In this document: in pieces, positions 52,115 to 60,342 of the stretch | How the letters are laid out: every line of letters starts with the position of its first letter | How positions within the stretch are numbered: the stretch's first letter is position 1 | DNA from: an uncultured Desulfovibrio sp. | GTDB lineage: Bacteria > Desulfobacterota > Desulfovibrionia > Desulfovibrionales > Desulfovibrionaceae | Reading direction: 5' to 3' | Assembly: GCF_949282365.1 (NCBI RefSeq) | Contig: NZ_CASDOY010000004.1 | Location: forward strand, 30,966 to 94,965 | DNA length: 64,000 nucleotides | Position numbers and translations under genes: made by a program | The notes under the pieces: model-generated | What the model saw: only the letters and a program-made list of their open reading frames with translations | What the model was told of the DNA's origin: nothing | Database searches by the model: none

Positions 52115-52739
52115 GCCTGCGGGCGCGGGCCGTGAAGACGGGCCGCCCCCTGCCCGTTGACTGTACGCGGCGTGATGCGCACCTCCCGGTCCGCGGTAAC
52201 TACTGTCCCCCGGCCGCGGGCAGCACGGCAGCCGCAGGCAGGTCACGCCAGCATGCGTCGGCTGTCCGCGCCGCGCCAGCCTGACCTGCGGACAGGAGGC
52301 GACAACAATTTCGTGGCCTGCACCGCCCCTTGCCGCGTCCGCACGCTGAGGGCACAACAGGGGATCGCCTGCCTGCGCCGTTCCGCAACGCCTGCCCGTA
52401 CGGGACAGACCCGGGCCAGACGCGCTCATTGGCCCGCCGGGAACCATGCCCCTGCCTGCATGGAACAGACGGTCCCCCCCGGCCGCCCGTCATCCAGCGG
52501 GACGCCCCCTGTACGCAGGGGTAGCCCCGGCCGCCCGGCCAGGTTTTTTCCTCTGGCAGAGCGGCAGGCATCATGCTATCCAAAAAGAAGGTCTTTCTTT
52601 CGCGGCGGATGCGGCCATCCGCCCGGGCCATGCCCGTTGCCGTCCGCGAGCGCCCTGACCGTTCCGGGGACTGCGCGTCCCCGCTCGCGGCCCTGTGCGT
52701 CAGCCCCTTTCCAACCCGTGCTTCCCGCAAGGATCTGCC
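52115..52739. other. Intergenic region after pstB
   Basis: 625 bases without a supported gene; both strands have only Arg/Pro/Ala-rich short frames. A purine-rich start (CTATCCAAAAAGAAGG) near 52577 is the only AT-richer patch. No terminator recognised. Confidence 0.5.
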
Positions 52740-53315
52740 ATGTCCGCTGCCATCCACAATCCCCGCCTGCTCTGGGGATTGTACTTCCTGTTACTCGTGG
52801 CCCTGTTCGCCACGCCCCTGTCCAACCTGAGTTTCCTGCTCTGGATCATCACGCCCCTGCTGGCCTTCACGGTACGCAACAGCGCACGCAGGGAAGGCGC
52901 TGATGACGAGGCCCAGCACGCCTCCTGGATCATGGGCTCGGCCGGCCTTTTCCTCCTGCTGGTCTTCCTGCTCATCGGCGGCATGGCCACTGCCAGCTCG
53001 ACCCTCATCGGGGCGGATTCCCAGCAGCGCATCAACGAGATCAGCAGGGCCATGAGCCAGCAGCAGCTGACCTGGAAGGAAGGCTTCCTCCAGCTGCTGG
53101 ACGTCCGGGGCGTCAAGGGCATGATCCTCATCTGCGCGGGCGGGCTCCTGCTGACGGTGCTCTGGCCCCTGCAACGCATCCTCCAGGGCATGGTGGCCCT
53201 GAAGATGCGGGTGGTCCCGCGCCGCATCTCCACCGGCGGCAAGCTGCTGACCCTGCTGCTGGCCGTGTTCCTGACAGGCGTTTCCTGCCTCGCAGCTCTC
53301 GGTACCATACGGTAA
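52740..53315 (+). CDS. Membrane protein of unknown function
   Basis: 191 residues from the ATG at 52740 with AAGGA upstream. Four hydrophobic segments: 10-28 and 30-42 near the N terminus, 60-85, 125-145 and 168-188, with a polar loop at 88-120 (INEISRAMSQQQLTWKEGF). I do not recognise a family. It is followed 22 bases later by the lipoprotein gene, so they probably form a unit. Confidence 0.7.
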   Translation: MSAAIHNPRLLWGLYFLLLVALFATPLSNLSFLLWIITPLLAFTVRNSARREGADDEAQHASWIMGSAGLFLLLVFLLIGGMATASSTLIGADSQQRINEISRAMSQQQLTWKEGFLQLLDVRGVKGMILICAGGLLLTVLWPLQRILQGMVALKMRVVPRRISTGGKLLTLLLAVFLTGVSCLAALGTIR

Positions 53316-53337
53316 CGCATCTCACAGGGGGTGCCGC

Positions 53338-54012
53338 ATGAACCGTCCCCACACCCTTCCCGGCTCCGCCAGTCTGCTCCTGCTCTGCCTGCTGCTCCTG
53401 TCCTGGCTGGGCGGTTGCGCGCCCAAGTACCACGTCGCCGTGGATTCCCTGCGCTCGGATCAGGCGGATGAGGCCGGGCCCGTCTATGAAGCCCGGCCCG
53501 GCGTGACGGGCATGGCCGACGATGACCTGACCCTCCAGGCCGTGGTCACCCAGATCGAGCCCTGCTTCGCGGCGCGCGGCTATACCCTGGAACAGGCCGG
53601 AAAAACCGACGGCAAGGACAGCAATCTGGTCTTCATCAGCTTCGGCATCAGCGAACCCGACGTGCGCATCTACACCACTGTCAGCTACGTTCCCCACACC
53701 TGGGGCAGGGGGCGCTTCCGCCACACCTACTGGGTCCGGGAGGAAGACACATGGACCAAGGTCTTCTACCATGCCGGCCTGCTGCTGGAAGGCTGCACCC
53801 GGACGGCCGACGGCAAGCGCGGCAAGAACCTCTGGCGCACGGAAGTCCGCTGTACGGGACAGGACCCGGATTTCCGCACCCTGCTGCAGGCCATGCTGCC
53901 CGTGCTCCAGGAGCATCTGGGCAAGGACAGCAGCGGACAGCATTACTATCTCGTGACGCTGGATGACGAGGAACCGCCCGTGGTGGAGGAAAAGGAAGTC
54001 TCGACGCACTGA
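53338..54012 (+). CDS. Lipoprotein, DUF4136-like
   Basis: 224 residues with a lipobox L-G-G-C at 25-28, so a lipid-anchored envelope protein. The body resembles DUF4136-type lipoproteins: an N-terminal VAVDSLRSDQ-type strand, a repeated A-A-R-G-Y-x-L-E-Q segment and W-R-T-E-V near 165, with an acidic C-terminal tail. GGGGG-rich start site. Function unknown. Confidence 0.75.
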   Translation: MNRPHTLPGSASLLLLCLLLLSWLGGCAPKYHVAVDSLRSDQADEAGPVYEARPGVTGMADDDLTLQAVVTQIEPCFAARGYTLEQAGKTDGKDSNLVFISFGISEPDVRIYTTVSYVPHTWGRGRFRHTYWVREEDTWTKVFYHAGLLLEGCTRTADGKRGKNLWRTEVRCTGQDPDFRTLLQAMLPVLQEHLGKDSSGQHYYLVTLDDEEPPVVEEKEVSTH

Positions 54013-54564
54013 TCTGCCGCAACAGACGGGGCCTGCCGCCATGCCGCCGGCGCAGCTTTCCGTCAGGGCCGTGTCCCGGCACCTCGCGTCCCCGGCAGGG
54101 ATCGTCCGGCAAGAATCCCTGCACGGTCGCCGCTGCCGCTACGGCGGTGCCATCCGGGCCGTCTGCACGCCGGCACGGGACGTTGCGCGACCGCCATGTC
54201 CGCAGCCACCAAGAGACGCTCCCCCGCCTGACGGCGCTCTTTGCCCCGCAGCCGTGAGCCTGCAGGCCGGCCGCAGTCCTCTTGCCTGCCACCGTCCTGC
54301 TCCGCTGTCCGGCACCTGACGCCCTGCCCCGGCATCCTGTCCGCCCGGCGTCGGCCCTGTCCTGCCGCCACGGCTGCCGACAGGCGGAAGGGCAGCCCGG
54401 AAACGACCCGTCGTCTCCACACGCCTAGCGGGTATTTTTTTGTTTCGCGCCTGTCGGGCGCCAACAAAGCCGGCGCCCGGAAAGAGCAAAGGGGGCCTGC
54501 CCGTGCGGCAGCGCCCCCTTTCCCGAACATCGCCCTGTGGCGGGAAGATAGCGGTGACGACCCG
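54013..54564. other. Convergent intergenic region
   Basis: 552 bases between the rightward lipoprotein gene and the leftward Fe-S gene. Holds a 7-bp perfect inverted repeat (GGGCGCC...GGCGCCC) at 54456-54478 and a T run at 54435-54441 after a weak ACCCG/CGGGT stem. No gene supported. Confidence 0.55.
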
Positions 54565-55077
54565 TCATTCCGGCAGATCGTCCGCCAGGCTCTTGATCCA
54601 GCGGATGGTCTGCCGGCTTATCTTGCGATGTGCCTCCTCGTCATTGGTCACATGCAGGGCCCTTCCCAGGCAGCCCGCCACGCAGACGGGCTCCAGCCCG
54701 ACCTTGCGCCGGTCGTGGCACAGATCGCACTTGAAGACCTTGCCGCTGACCAGATCCAGATGCGGCACATGATAAGGACAGGCCGACATGCAGTCGCCGC
54801 ACCCCGTACAGCAGGCCTCGTCGATGTGGACGATATTCTCCTCATCCAGCCACATGGCCTCGTATCTGCAGGCGTGCAGGCACGGCGGATGGGCGCAGTG
54901 CACGCAGGTCACGAAGCCCAGGGGCAGGCTGACCTTGCCTTCCTGCATGGCAGGCTGCCCCGTCAGCTGACGGCACAGGGGCACAGACAGGCCATGCCAT
55001 TGCCGGCAATGGATCTCGCAGGCCTTGCAGCTGACGCAACGGTTCTCATCAAAGGCGATACAGGTGGCTTTGCTCAT
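54565..55077 (-). CDS. 4Fe-4S ferredoxin-type electron-transfer subunit (PhsB/DmsB-like)
   Basis: 170 residues from the ATG at 55077. Four cysteine groups for four [4Fe-4S] clusters: C-V-S-C-K-A-C-E-I-H-C (about 14-24), C-V-H-C-A-H-P-P-C-L-H-A-C (about 58-70), C-C-T-G-C-G-D-C-M-S-A-C-P (about 90-102) and C-D-L-C-(13)-C-V-A-G-C (about 117-138). Passes electrons to the molybdenum subunit. The ATG overlaps the stop of the preceding gene, so the two are coupled. Confidence 0.92.
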   Translation of the reverse strand: MSKATCIAFDENRCVSCKACEIHCRQWHGLSVPLCRQLTGQPAMQEGKVSLPLGFVTCVHCAHPPCLHACRYEAMWLDEENIVHIDEACCTGCGDCMSACPYHVPHLDLVSGKVFKCDLCHDRRKVGLEPVCVAGCLGRALHVTNDEEAHRKISRQTIRWIKSLADDLPE

Positions 55078-57176
55078 TCCTTTCCCCCCTGTGCGCTGCG
55101 TGTGATCACAGGATGCAAGGTCACAAAATGCTCCTGCATGGCAAGGCCGTGCACCATGGCATCCTCCCTGTCCAGGCCGCCGCACATGAAGACCTGATCG
55201 GCCAGGCCCCTGCGGCGGGCCCGGCTCTCCACCGGGAGCTGATGGCCGAAACCGTGCAGCATGAACAGGGCATCGGGATGCATGCCGGCCACCAGCCGCA
55301 CCCGGATCTCGCCGCCCTTGCCGTCAGCGCCTTCCAGCCGGACGGGATCGCCGTCCCGTACGCCCAGTTCCCGGGCGCGTTCCTCGGCGATCCAGGCGGT
55401 ATTTTCCGGCAGGCTGTCGTGCAGCAGGACATTGTTCTGGGTGTGCGACTGGGTATGCCGGGCATTGCGGCCCACGATCAGCCGGAACTGCCCCGGCCCA
55501 GGCCGCTCCACTTCCTGCCAGGGCAACAGCGACGGCAGGCCGGCCTCCTTCCAGGGACCGAACAGGACCTCGATCTTGCCGGAAGGCGTCGCAAAGCGCG
55601 GCCCCAGGTCGATGGGCGCATCCGTCAGCGACACGGAGCCGTAGCGGAAATCGCCCGCCGAGATGCCCGTCCCTTCCAGCTGGAAGCGCCAGACAGCTTC
55701 CAGGGTCTCGAAGGCCAGCTCGTCCAGACCGAGGCGACGAGCCAGCTGGCCCAGGATCCACCAGTCCGGTCGCGTGTCGAAACGTATGTCTGCCGCAGGG
55801 CTGCGCATAACGAAGGACGGCTTGCGCCCGCTCTTCGCCTGCAGCAGGGAGCCCCGCTCCACAAAGGACGGCATGGGCAGGACCACGTCACTGAACCAGG
55901 CCGTGTCCGACCAGGAAAAGGTCAGCGAGACCATCAGCTCCAGCCCGGCCAGCTGGGCTTTCTGGCGTTCCGGGTCGGGCATGGCGCTCAGCGGGTCATG
56001 CTTGAGCGTGAAATAGGCCTTGACCGGATAGGGCTCGCCGCTCTCCACGGCACGGAACGCCCTGTGCAACAGGCTGGAATTGGGGGCAAAAGCCGGTTCC
56101 GCCCAGCCTACGCCGTCGGCGCGCTTGTCCAGTGGCGCCGCGTACAGCGAGGTGAAGGAGCGCAGGCCCTTGCGCCCGGCATCCCTGGCCCCTGCCGCCA
56201 GCAGCAGCCCGCCCTTGCTGCCGAACGCGCCCAGAAGGGCGTTGATGAGATAGGCCGTGCGCGAGATCATGAAGGACTGCCGGTAGCGCGTGCTCATCCA
56301 GCCTCCATGCCAGATGACCTGCGGCGCTGCCGCGGCCAGGCTGCGCGCCAGTTGCGTGATCACGCCGGCGGGCACGTCGCAGCGGCTTTCGGCCCACTGC
56401 GGGGAATAGGGGCGCACGAAGTCCGCCAGGACGGCAAGATCCTGGACGTGGCGCTCCACATAGGCGGCATCATAGAGCTCTCCACCGATCAGCACATGCA
56501 GCACGGCCAGATTGAGCGCCAGATCCGTCCCCGGACGGATGCAGATGCTCTCCTGCGCCTTGAGCCCGGTCACCGTGGGACGGACATCCACGCAGGTCAT
56601 GCGGCACCCCGCCTCCAGAGCGTCCAGCACCTGATTGAGTTCCGCGACCTTGAGCGATTCCAGCAAGTTCCGTCCCTGCACCACCAGGTGGCGGCAATTT
56701 TTATAATCGTAGATCCATTGGCTGCGTCCGTAGCCCGTCAGGGAAAAAGAGGCCTGATTGACATTATGGGCGCAGGCATCATCGTGGGTGCAGTAATTGG
56801 GCGAGCCCAGGCCGCGCAACAGCGCCTTGCTCATATCCGAAAACGGCCCGGGCCGTTCGGACCAGAGCAGACTGCGGGGACCATAGGCGGCCATGATCTT
56901 TTTCAGACGGTCCGCCACATAGTCCAGGGCTTCGTTCCAGCCCACGGAACGCCATTTGCCCGCCCCGCGCTCGCCCGCGCGGATCAGCGGCCCCTGCGGG
57001 CGCTCATCATCGGCATACAGGGCCAGGGCCGCAGCTCCCCGCGGACACAACGCCGTCCCGTAAGGGCTGTGGCTGTTGCCGCATACCCAGCGTGGCACGC
57101 CATCCTCGCAGTGGATCTCCACCGGACAGCGCGTATTGCACATACCGCACAGGGAATAAACAGGGGGTGATGCCAT
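55074..57176 (-). CDS. Molybdopterin oxidoreductase, thiosulfate/polysulfide reductase-like, without Tat signal
   Basis: 700 residues from the ATG at 57176 with AGGAG upstream. N-terminal [4Fe-4S] motif C10-x2-C13-x3-C17-x26-C44, then a Mo-bis-MGD catalytic body with a probable Mo ligand Cys near 135 in T-H-D-D-A-C-A-H-N, and the C-terminal dinucleotide-binding region (GRNARHTQSHTQNN). Closest in look to PhsA/PsrA/TtrA. Unlike those, no twin-arginine leader precedes the cluster; only about ten upstream codons could be added and none encode RR. So the enzyme may face the cytoplasm. Substrate is inferred, not shown. Confidence 0.87.
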   Translation of the reverse strand: MASPPVYSLCGMCNTRCPVEIHCEDGVPRWVCGNSHSPYGTALCPRGAAALALYADDERPQGPLIRAGERGAGKWRSVGWNEALDYVADRLKKIMAAYGPRSLLWSERPGPFSDMSKALLRGLGSPNYCTHDDACAHNVNQASFSLTGYGRSQWIYDYKNCRHLVVQGRNLLESLKVAELNQVLDALEAGCRMTCVDVRPTVTGLKAQESICIRPGTDLALNLAVLHVLIGGELYDAAYVERHVQDLAVLADFVRPYSPQWAESRCDVPAGVITQLARSLAAAAPQVIWHGGWMSTRYRQSFMISRTAYLINALLGAFGSKGGLLLAAGARDAGRKGLRSFTSLYAAPLDKRADGVGWAEPAFAPNSSLLHRAFRAVESGEPYPVKAYFTLKHDPLSAMPDPERQKAQLAGLELMVSLTFSWSDTAWFSDVVLPMPSFVERGSLLQAKSGRKPSFVMRSPAADIRFDTRPDWWILGQLARRLGLDELAFETLEAVWRFQLEGTGISAGDFRYGSVSLTDAPIDLGPRFATPSGKIEVLFGPWKEAGLPSLLPWQEVERPGPGQFRLIVGRNARHTQSHTQNNVLLHDSLPENTAWIAEERARELGVRDGDPVRLEGADGKGGEIRVRLVAGMHPDALFMLHGFGHQLPVESRARRRGLADQVFMCGGLDREDAMVHGLAMQEHFVTLHPVITRSAQGGKE

Positions 57177-57440
57177 AGGGAACTCCTGCCCGCGCATGGC
57201 GGGCCTGCTGTCAAGGCACACAGGAAAGCGCCGCGTCCGGGGCCCTTGCCCGTGCCGCGACCCGGACGTCAGACGCGATCGTACGGCGGCGCTGCCGCTT
57301 GCTTCGTCCATCCCCGCCGCACCGCACCTGCGACACGCCGTCTCCCCCAACAGCCCGACGACCGGAACCCGGCCCTGCATGACGGGAGCCTCGGCTCCAG
57401 CGCGTCCCCAGACCACACGGCAGGCAGCCGGGACCAGGCC

Positions 57441-57965
57441 TTACGGGACGAGCTCCTGCCCGTCCGGCGTGCTCGCGGGCCACAATCGCCCCCATACGAT
57501 ACGCCAGGGGATATAGGCAGCCACGAACCAAAAGACGAAACCCGGCTCCGCCCCCAGCAGCGGCAGGGAGAACGGCAGGCTGGGGCCGATCAGACCGAAA
57601 CGGGCCTGCATCCAGGCCAGAGCCAGAGGGACCGGCCACAGGGATGCCACCCACAGGGCACCGTTGAGGGAAAAATAATAGCCGAAAGCCTCATGCCCCT
57701 GCCGGTTGACGGCTTTGTAGGCCTCCTTGCCGCTCTCGCGCAGCGCGCGCTCGCTCAGGCTGTGGTAGCGGCGCATGTCGTCCCGCAGCTTCCTGAGGCG
57801 CGCCGCGTGCATGCGCTGCCCGAGCCGCAAGGTCAGCAAGCCCAGCAGGGCGGCCTGGGCCGCCAGCAGACACGTCCCCACAGCGTAGCTCCATTCCGGC
57901 GAATCCGGGAACCAGCGATAGGGAGCGACACACCAGGGATCTATCCACAACAGTATGTTTTGCAT
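57441..57965 (-). CDS. Small membrane protein of the molybdoenzyme operon
   Basis: 174 residues with three likely membrane helices (about 22-45, 95-118 and 143-163) and a basic, helical middle (residues 48-90: MRRYHSLSERALRESGKEAY). Helix 1 contains a Cys, but no haem or Fe-S motif is seen, so it is not a standard NrfD/PsrC anchor. It lies between the TauE/SafE gene and the molybdoenzyme. Could be a quinone-side or accessory subunit; function unknown. Confidence 0.75.
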   Translation of the reverse strand: MQNILLWIDPWCVAPYRWFPDSPEWSYAVGTCLLAAQAALLGLLTLRLGQRMHAARLRKLRDDMRRYHSLSERALRESGKEAYKAVNRQGHEAFGYYFSLNGALWVASLWPVPLALAWMQARFGLIGPSLPFSLPLLGAEPGFVFWFVAAYIPWRIVWGRLWPASTPDGQELVP

Positions 57966-57998
57966 GGAAAAAGGGCAGGCCAGGCCTGCCCCACCGGT

Positions 57999-59132
57999 TT
58001 AGCCGAAAATACGGTAGTTGAAGAAACCGCGCAAGACGTAATCCGTGCCCACATACAGCGCCAGGACGATGAACAGGCGCTTCAGCCAGATGTCGGAGAA
58101 GAAGCGCGAAGTGTAGGGACCGATCAGCGAGCCCACGGCGATGCCCGCCAGTTCCAGGCCCACCAGCGACCAGTCCACCGTCACCCCGTGCAGCAGCAGG
58201 GTCGTGATGCCCGTGATCATGCTGACCAGGACGGCCAGCGCCGACGTGCCTGCGGCCAGATACATGGGCAGCTGGGTGATGCTGGTCAGGAAGGGCACCA
58301 GCAGGAAGCCCCCGCCTACGCCCAGGAAGGCGGCGATGGAGGAAATGACGATACCACCCACGAACGGCAGGACGGGGTTGAAAGAGAATTCCACGCCGCA
58401 AAACGTGAACACACAGCGACGCAGGCTGATGCTGCGCAGCCGCACGCCCGTCTCCGCGACGCCGTCGCCCCTCTTGTCCCTGACGGATTCCTCAAAAGCC
58501 TTGGCAGCAGCCTTGGCCTTGGCCTTGGAGCGCTGACCGGCGGGAGACGTCTCCCAGATCAGATAACAGCCCAGCACAAGGACGAACAGGCCGAAGTAGC
58601 CCTGATAGGAGGAAAAATTCAACTTGCCGGCCGTCAGTTTGACGGCCATGAACGCGCCGACGATGGACCCCAGCCCCAGGGCGATGCCCAGAGGCAGGAC
58701 GATGCGCTTGAGCCGGTAATAACTGAACGTGCTCAGGGCCGCTGACAGGCCTGCCAGCATCTGGTTGGAAGCGCGGACAGAGTCCGTGATGGATTTGTTG
58801 AGCGGCGTCTGCCCGAAGGATTTGGCATAGGCGCCGAGCCCATGGACGCTCATGTGACCGACGCCCGCCATCACACCGCCAAAAGCGCCCACAGTCGAAA
58901 AGATCCAGCCTACCCACAAGGCCCAGCCGAACGCCAGCAGCATATTGGTCTGCGGGCCGCCCGGGATAGCGAGATAGCCGGGGCTTGCCTGCATGTCGAT
59001 GGACTGGGGCGCCATCTCAAGCTGTTTGGCGATGGCATCGGCAAGCGGGCTGCTCTCCGCCGCCAGGGCGAGGCCCGCATGGAGGATCACCAGGGCCAGG
59101 ATCAGGCTGCCACTGAAAACAGTTTTTTTCAT
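57999..59132 (-). CDS. TauE/SafE family sulfite/organosulfonate exporter-like protein
   Basis: 377 residues, longer than the usual 250. After a hydrophobic N terminus (signal or first helix, 1-24) and an 80-residue loop, about eight membrane segments form two repeats, including G-G-I-V-I-S-S-I-A-A-F-L-G-V-G-G-G-F-L-L-V-P, the family signature. A polar insert with a C-V-F-T-F-C motif lies near residue 240. TauE/SafE proteins export sulfite or sulfoacetate. With the sulfur-type molybdoenzyme this suggests a sulfur-anion pathway. First gene of the leftward operon; GGAGGG site. Confidence 0.88.
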   Translation of the reverse strand: MKKTVFSGSLILALVILHAGLALAAESSPLADAIAKQLEMAPQSIDMQASPGYLAIPGGPQTNMLLAFGWALWVGWIFSTVGAFGGVMAGVGHMSVHGLGAYAKSFGQTPLNKSITDSVRASNQMLAGLSAALSTFSYYRLKRIVLPLGIALGLGSIVGAFMAVKLTAGKLNFSSYQGYFGLFVLVLGCYLIWETSPAGQRSKAKAKAAAKAFEESVRDKRGDGVAETGVRLRSISLRRCVFTFCGVEFSFNPVLPFVGGIVISSIAAFLGVGGGFLLVPFLTSITQLPMYLAAGTSALAVLVSMITGITTLLLHGVTVDWSLVGLELAGIAVGSLIGPYTSRFFSDIWLKRLFIVLALYVGTDYVLRGFFNYRIFG

Positions 59133-60020
59133 AGTCCCTCCCCTATCTCCTTTATATTGCTAACGACGTGTACTGTGACTCTATCCCCTCGAACGGACAT
59201 GATATCCCGACAAAAATCATCTGATTTCCCAGTGTGCACCTGCATGAACGATCCAGGCCGCTGTTTTCCTGCTTGCAATAACGGCAAGAGCGATACACGG
59301 ATTCAGGATAGCACACGGTATCAAGAAATAACAAGAATAAATCAGAAGCCTGTTGCCTGCTCCGCTCCTGTCCTTTTTCAGCATGCGGCCTCTTGTTCCG
59401 TAATCCCTTCGCTGGATAGCAGACAGCCGTCACCACGTCAGTGACCGACTTCACATATCAGGAAAGGAACATGGCCGCGCGGATACTTTTTCTCTGGGGG
59501 AAGGGCAATCTTTTGCCAGCGCACCAAGGAGGCTCCCCCCACACGCCCCTCTCCCCAAACGCGCCTTATTCGTGACAACCAAGTGGTAAAGGCGTGTCGT
59601 ACACGACGAGACAAGAGGGTACTGCACAGCGAAAGAGCACAGGCGCCGTACGGTAAAGAGACGGACTACGCCACATGGCAGCAGCGCCGAATGGCATACA
59701 GTCTTTACTCTCTGAGGATGATGCCTTTTCCCATCAACAACGTGCGTCGAAGGCGCTGTGCAGCATCGTGGCTATCCATGCCCACAGAGCCCTTCTTGCA
59801 ACGGGCACGGCCCTTGCCGGCAGATGCGGACTTCGGGCAAACTGACCGGAGCGGATCGTTGACTCAGCGGGCCGTGTAGGGCAAGCATGGGAAAAACGGA
59901 TGGAAGTCCTACCGCCGCGGGAGTGTCCGCTTTTCCGGCCCTCGCCATGTCGCAGGAGGCACACTGCCAGACGAACAGGACCGCGCTACAGAAACGTCAT
60001 CCAATGATGCTTACTTTCCC
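59133..60020. other. Upstream region of TauE gene and degraded sequence
   Basis: About 890 bases. The first 300 are AT-rich and should hold the leftward promoter. From about 59480 there are broken open frames: one from the ATG at 59675 reads about 55 codons of protein-like sequence (MAAAPNGIQSLLSEDDAFSH) before TGA, and another from 59887 runs to 60090. Suggestive of a decayed gene next to the McrBC locus, but not identifiable. Confidence 0.4.
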
Positions 60021-60342
60021 GTGCCATCGGCCTACGATCCGCACATATCCGTGGCGCAATGGCGGGAGATCCTGCGTGACCCGGAACTGACCACGCCCGC
60101 GACGCTGTCCATGCTCACCACCATGCTGCGGCTAGGCGGCGAGGCGACCTGCGTGGAGATGGCCCGGCAGGGCGGCAAGTCCCCCGGCATTACAACGCGC
60201 TGGGCATGAACTTCGGCAGACGCATAAGCGCAACACGCCATATACCGGGCTACACGGATGGTGACAGAACTGTTTATTTTGTCATCCCTTTCGCGGGCGT
60301 TACGTCAGCAATGGCGACGGCCGCAAGCATTATGCATGGAAA
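60021..60342 (+). pseudogene. Frame-shifted N-terminal part of the McrB-like gene
   Basis: Reading from GTG 60021 gives PSAYDPHISVAQWREILRDP and a helical domain typical of McrB-like proteins up to the CCCCC run at 60181-60185. Adding one base there restores the next block (HYNALGMNFGRRISATRHIP, then DRTVYFVIPF), which again breaks near 60294-60298 (GCGGGCG), where one more added base joins the frame to that of the downstream ORF. So two single-base losses separate the N-terminal domain from the AAA+ domain. Sequencing error in homopolymers is possible. Confidence 0.65.
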
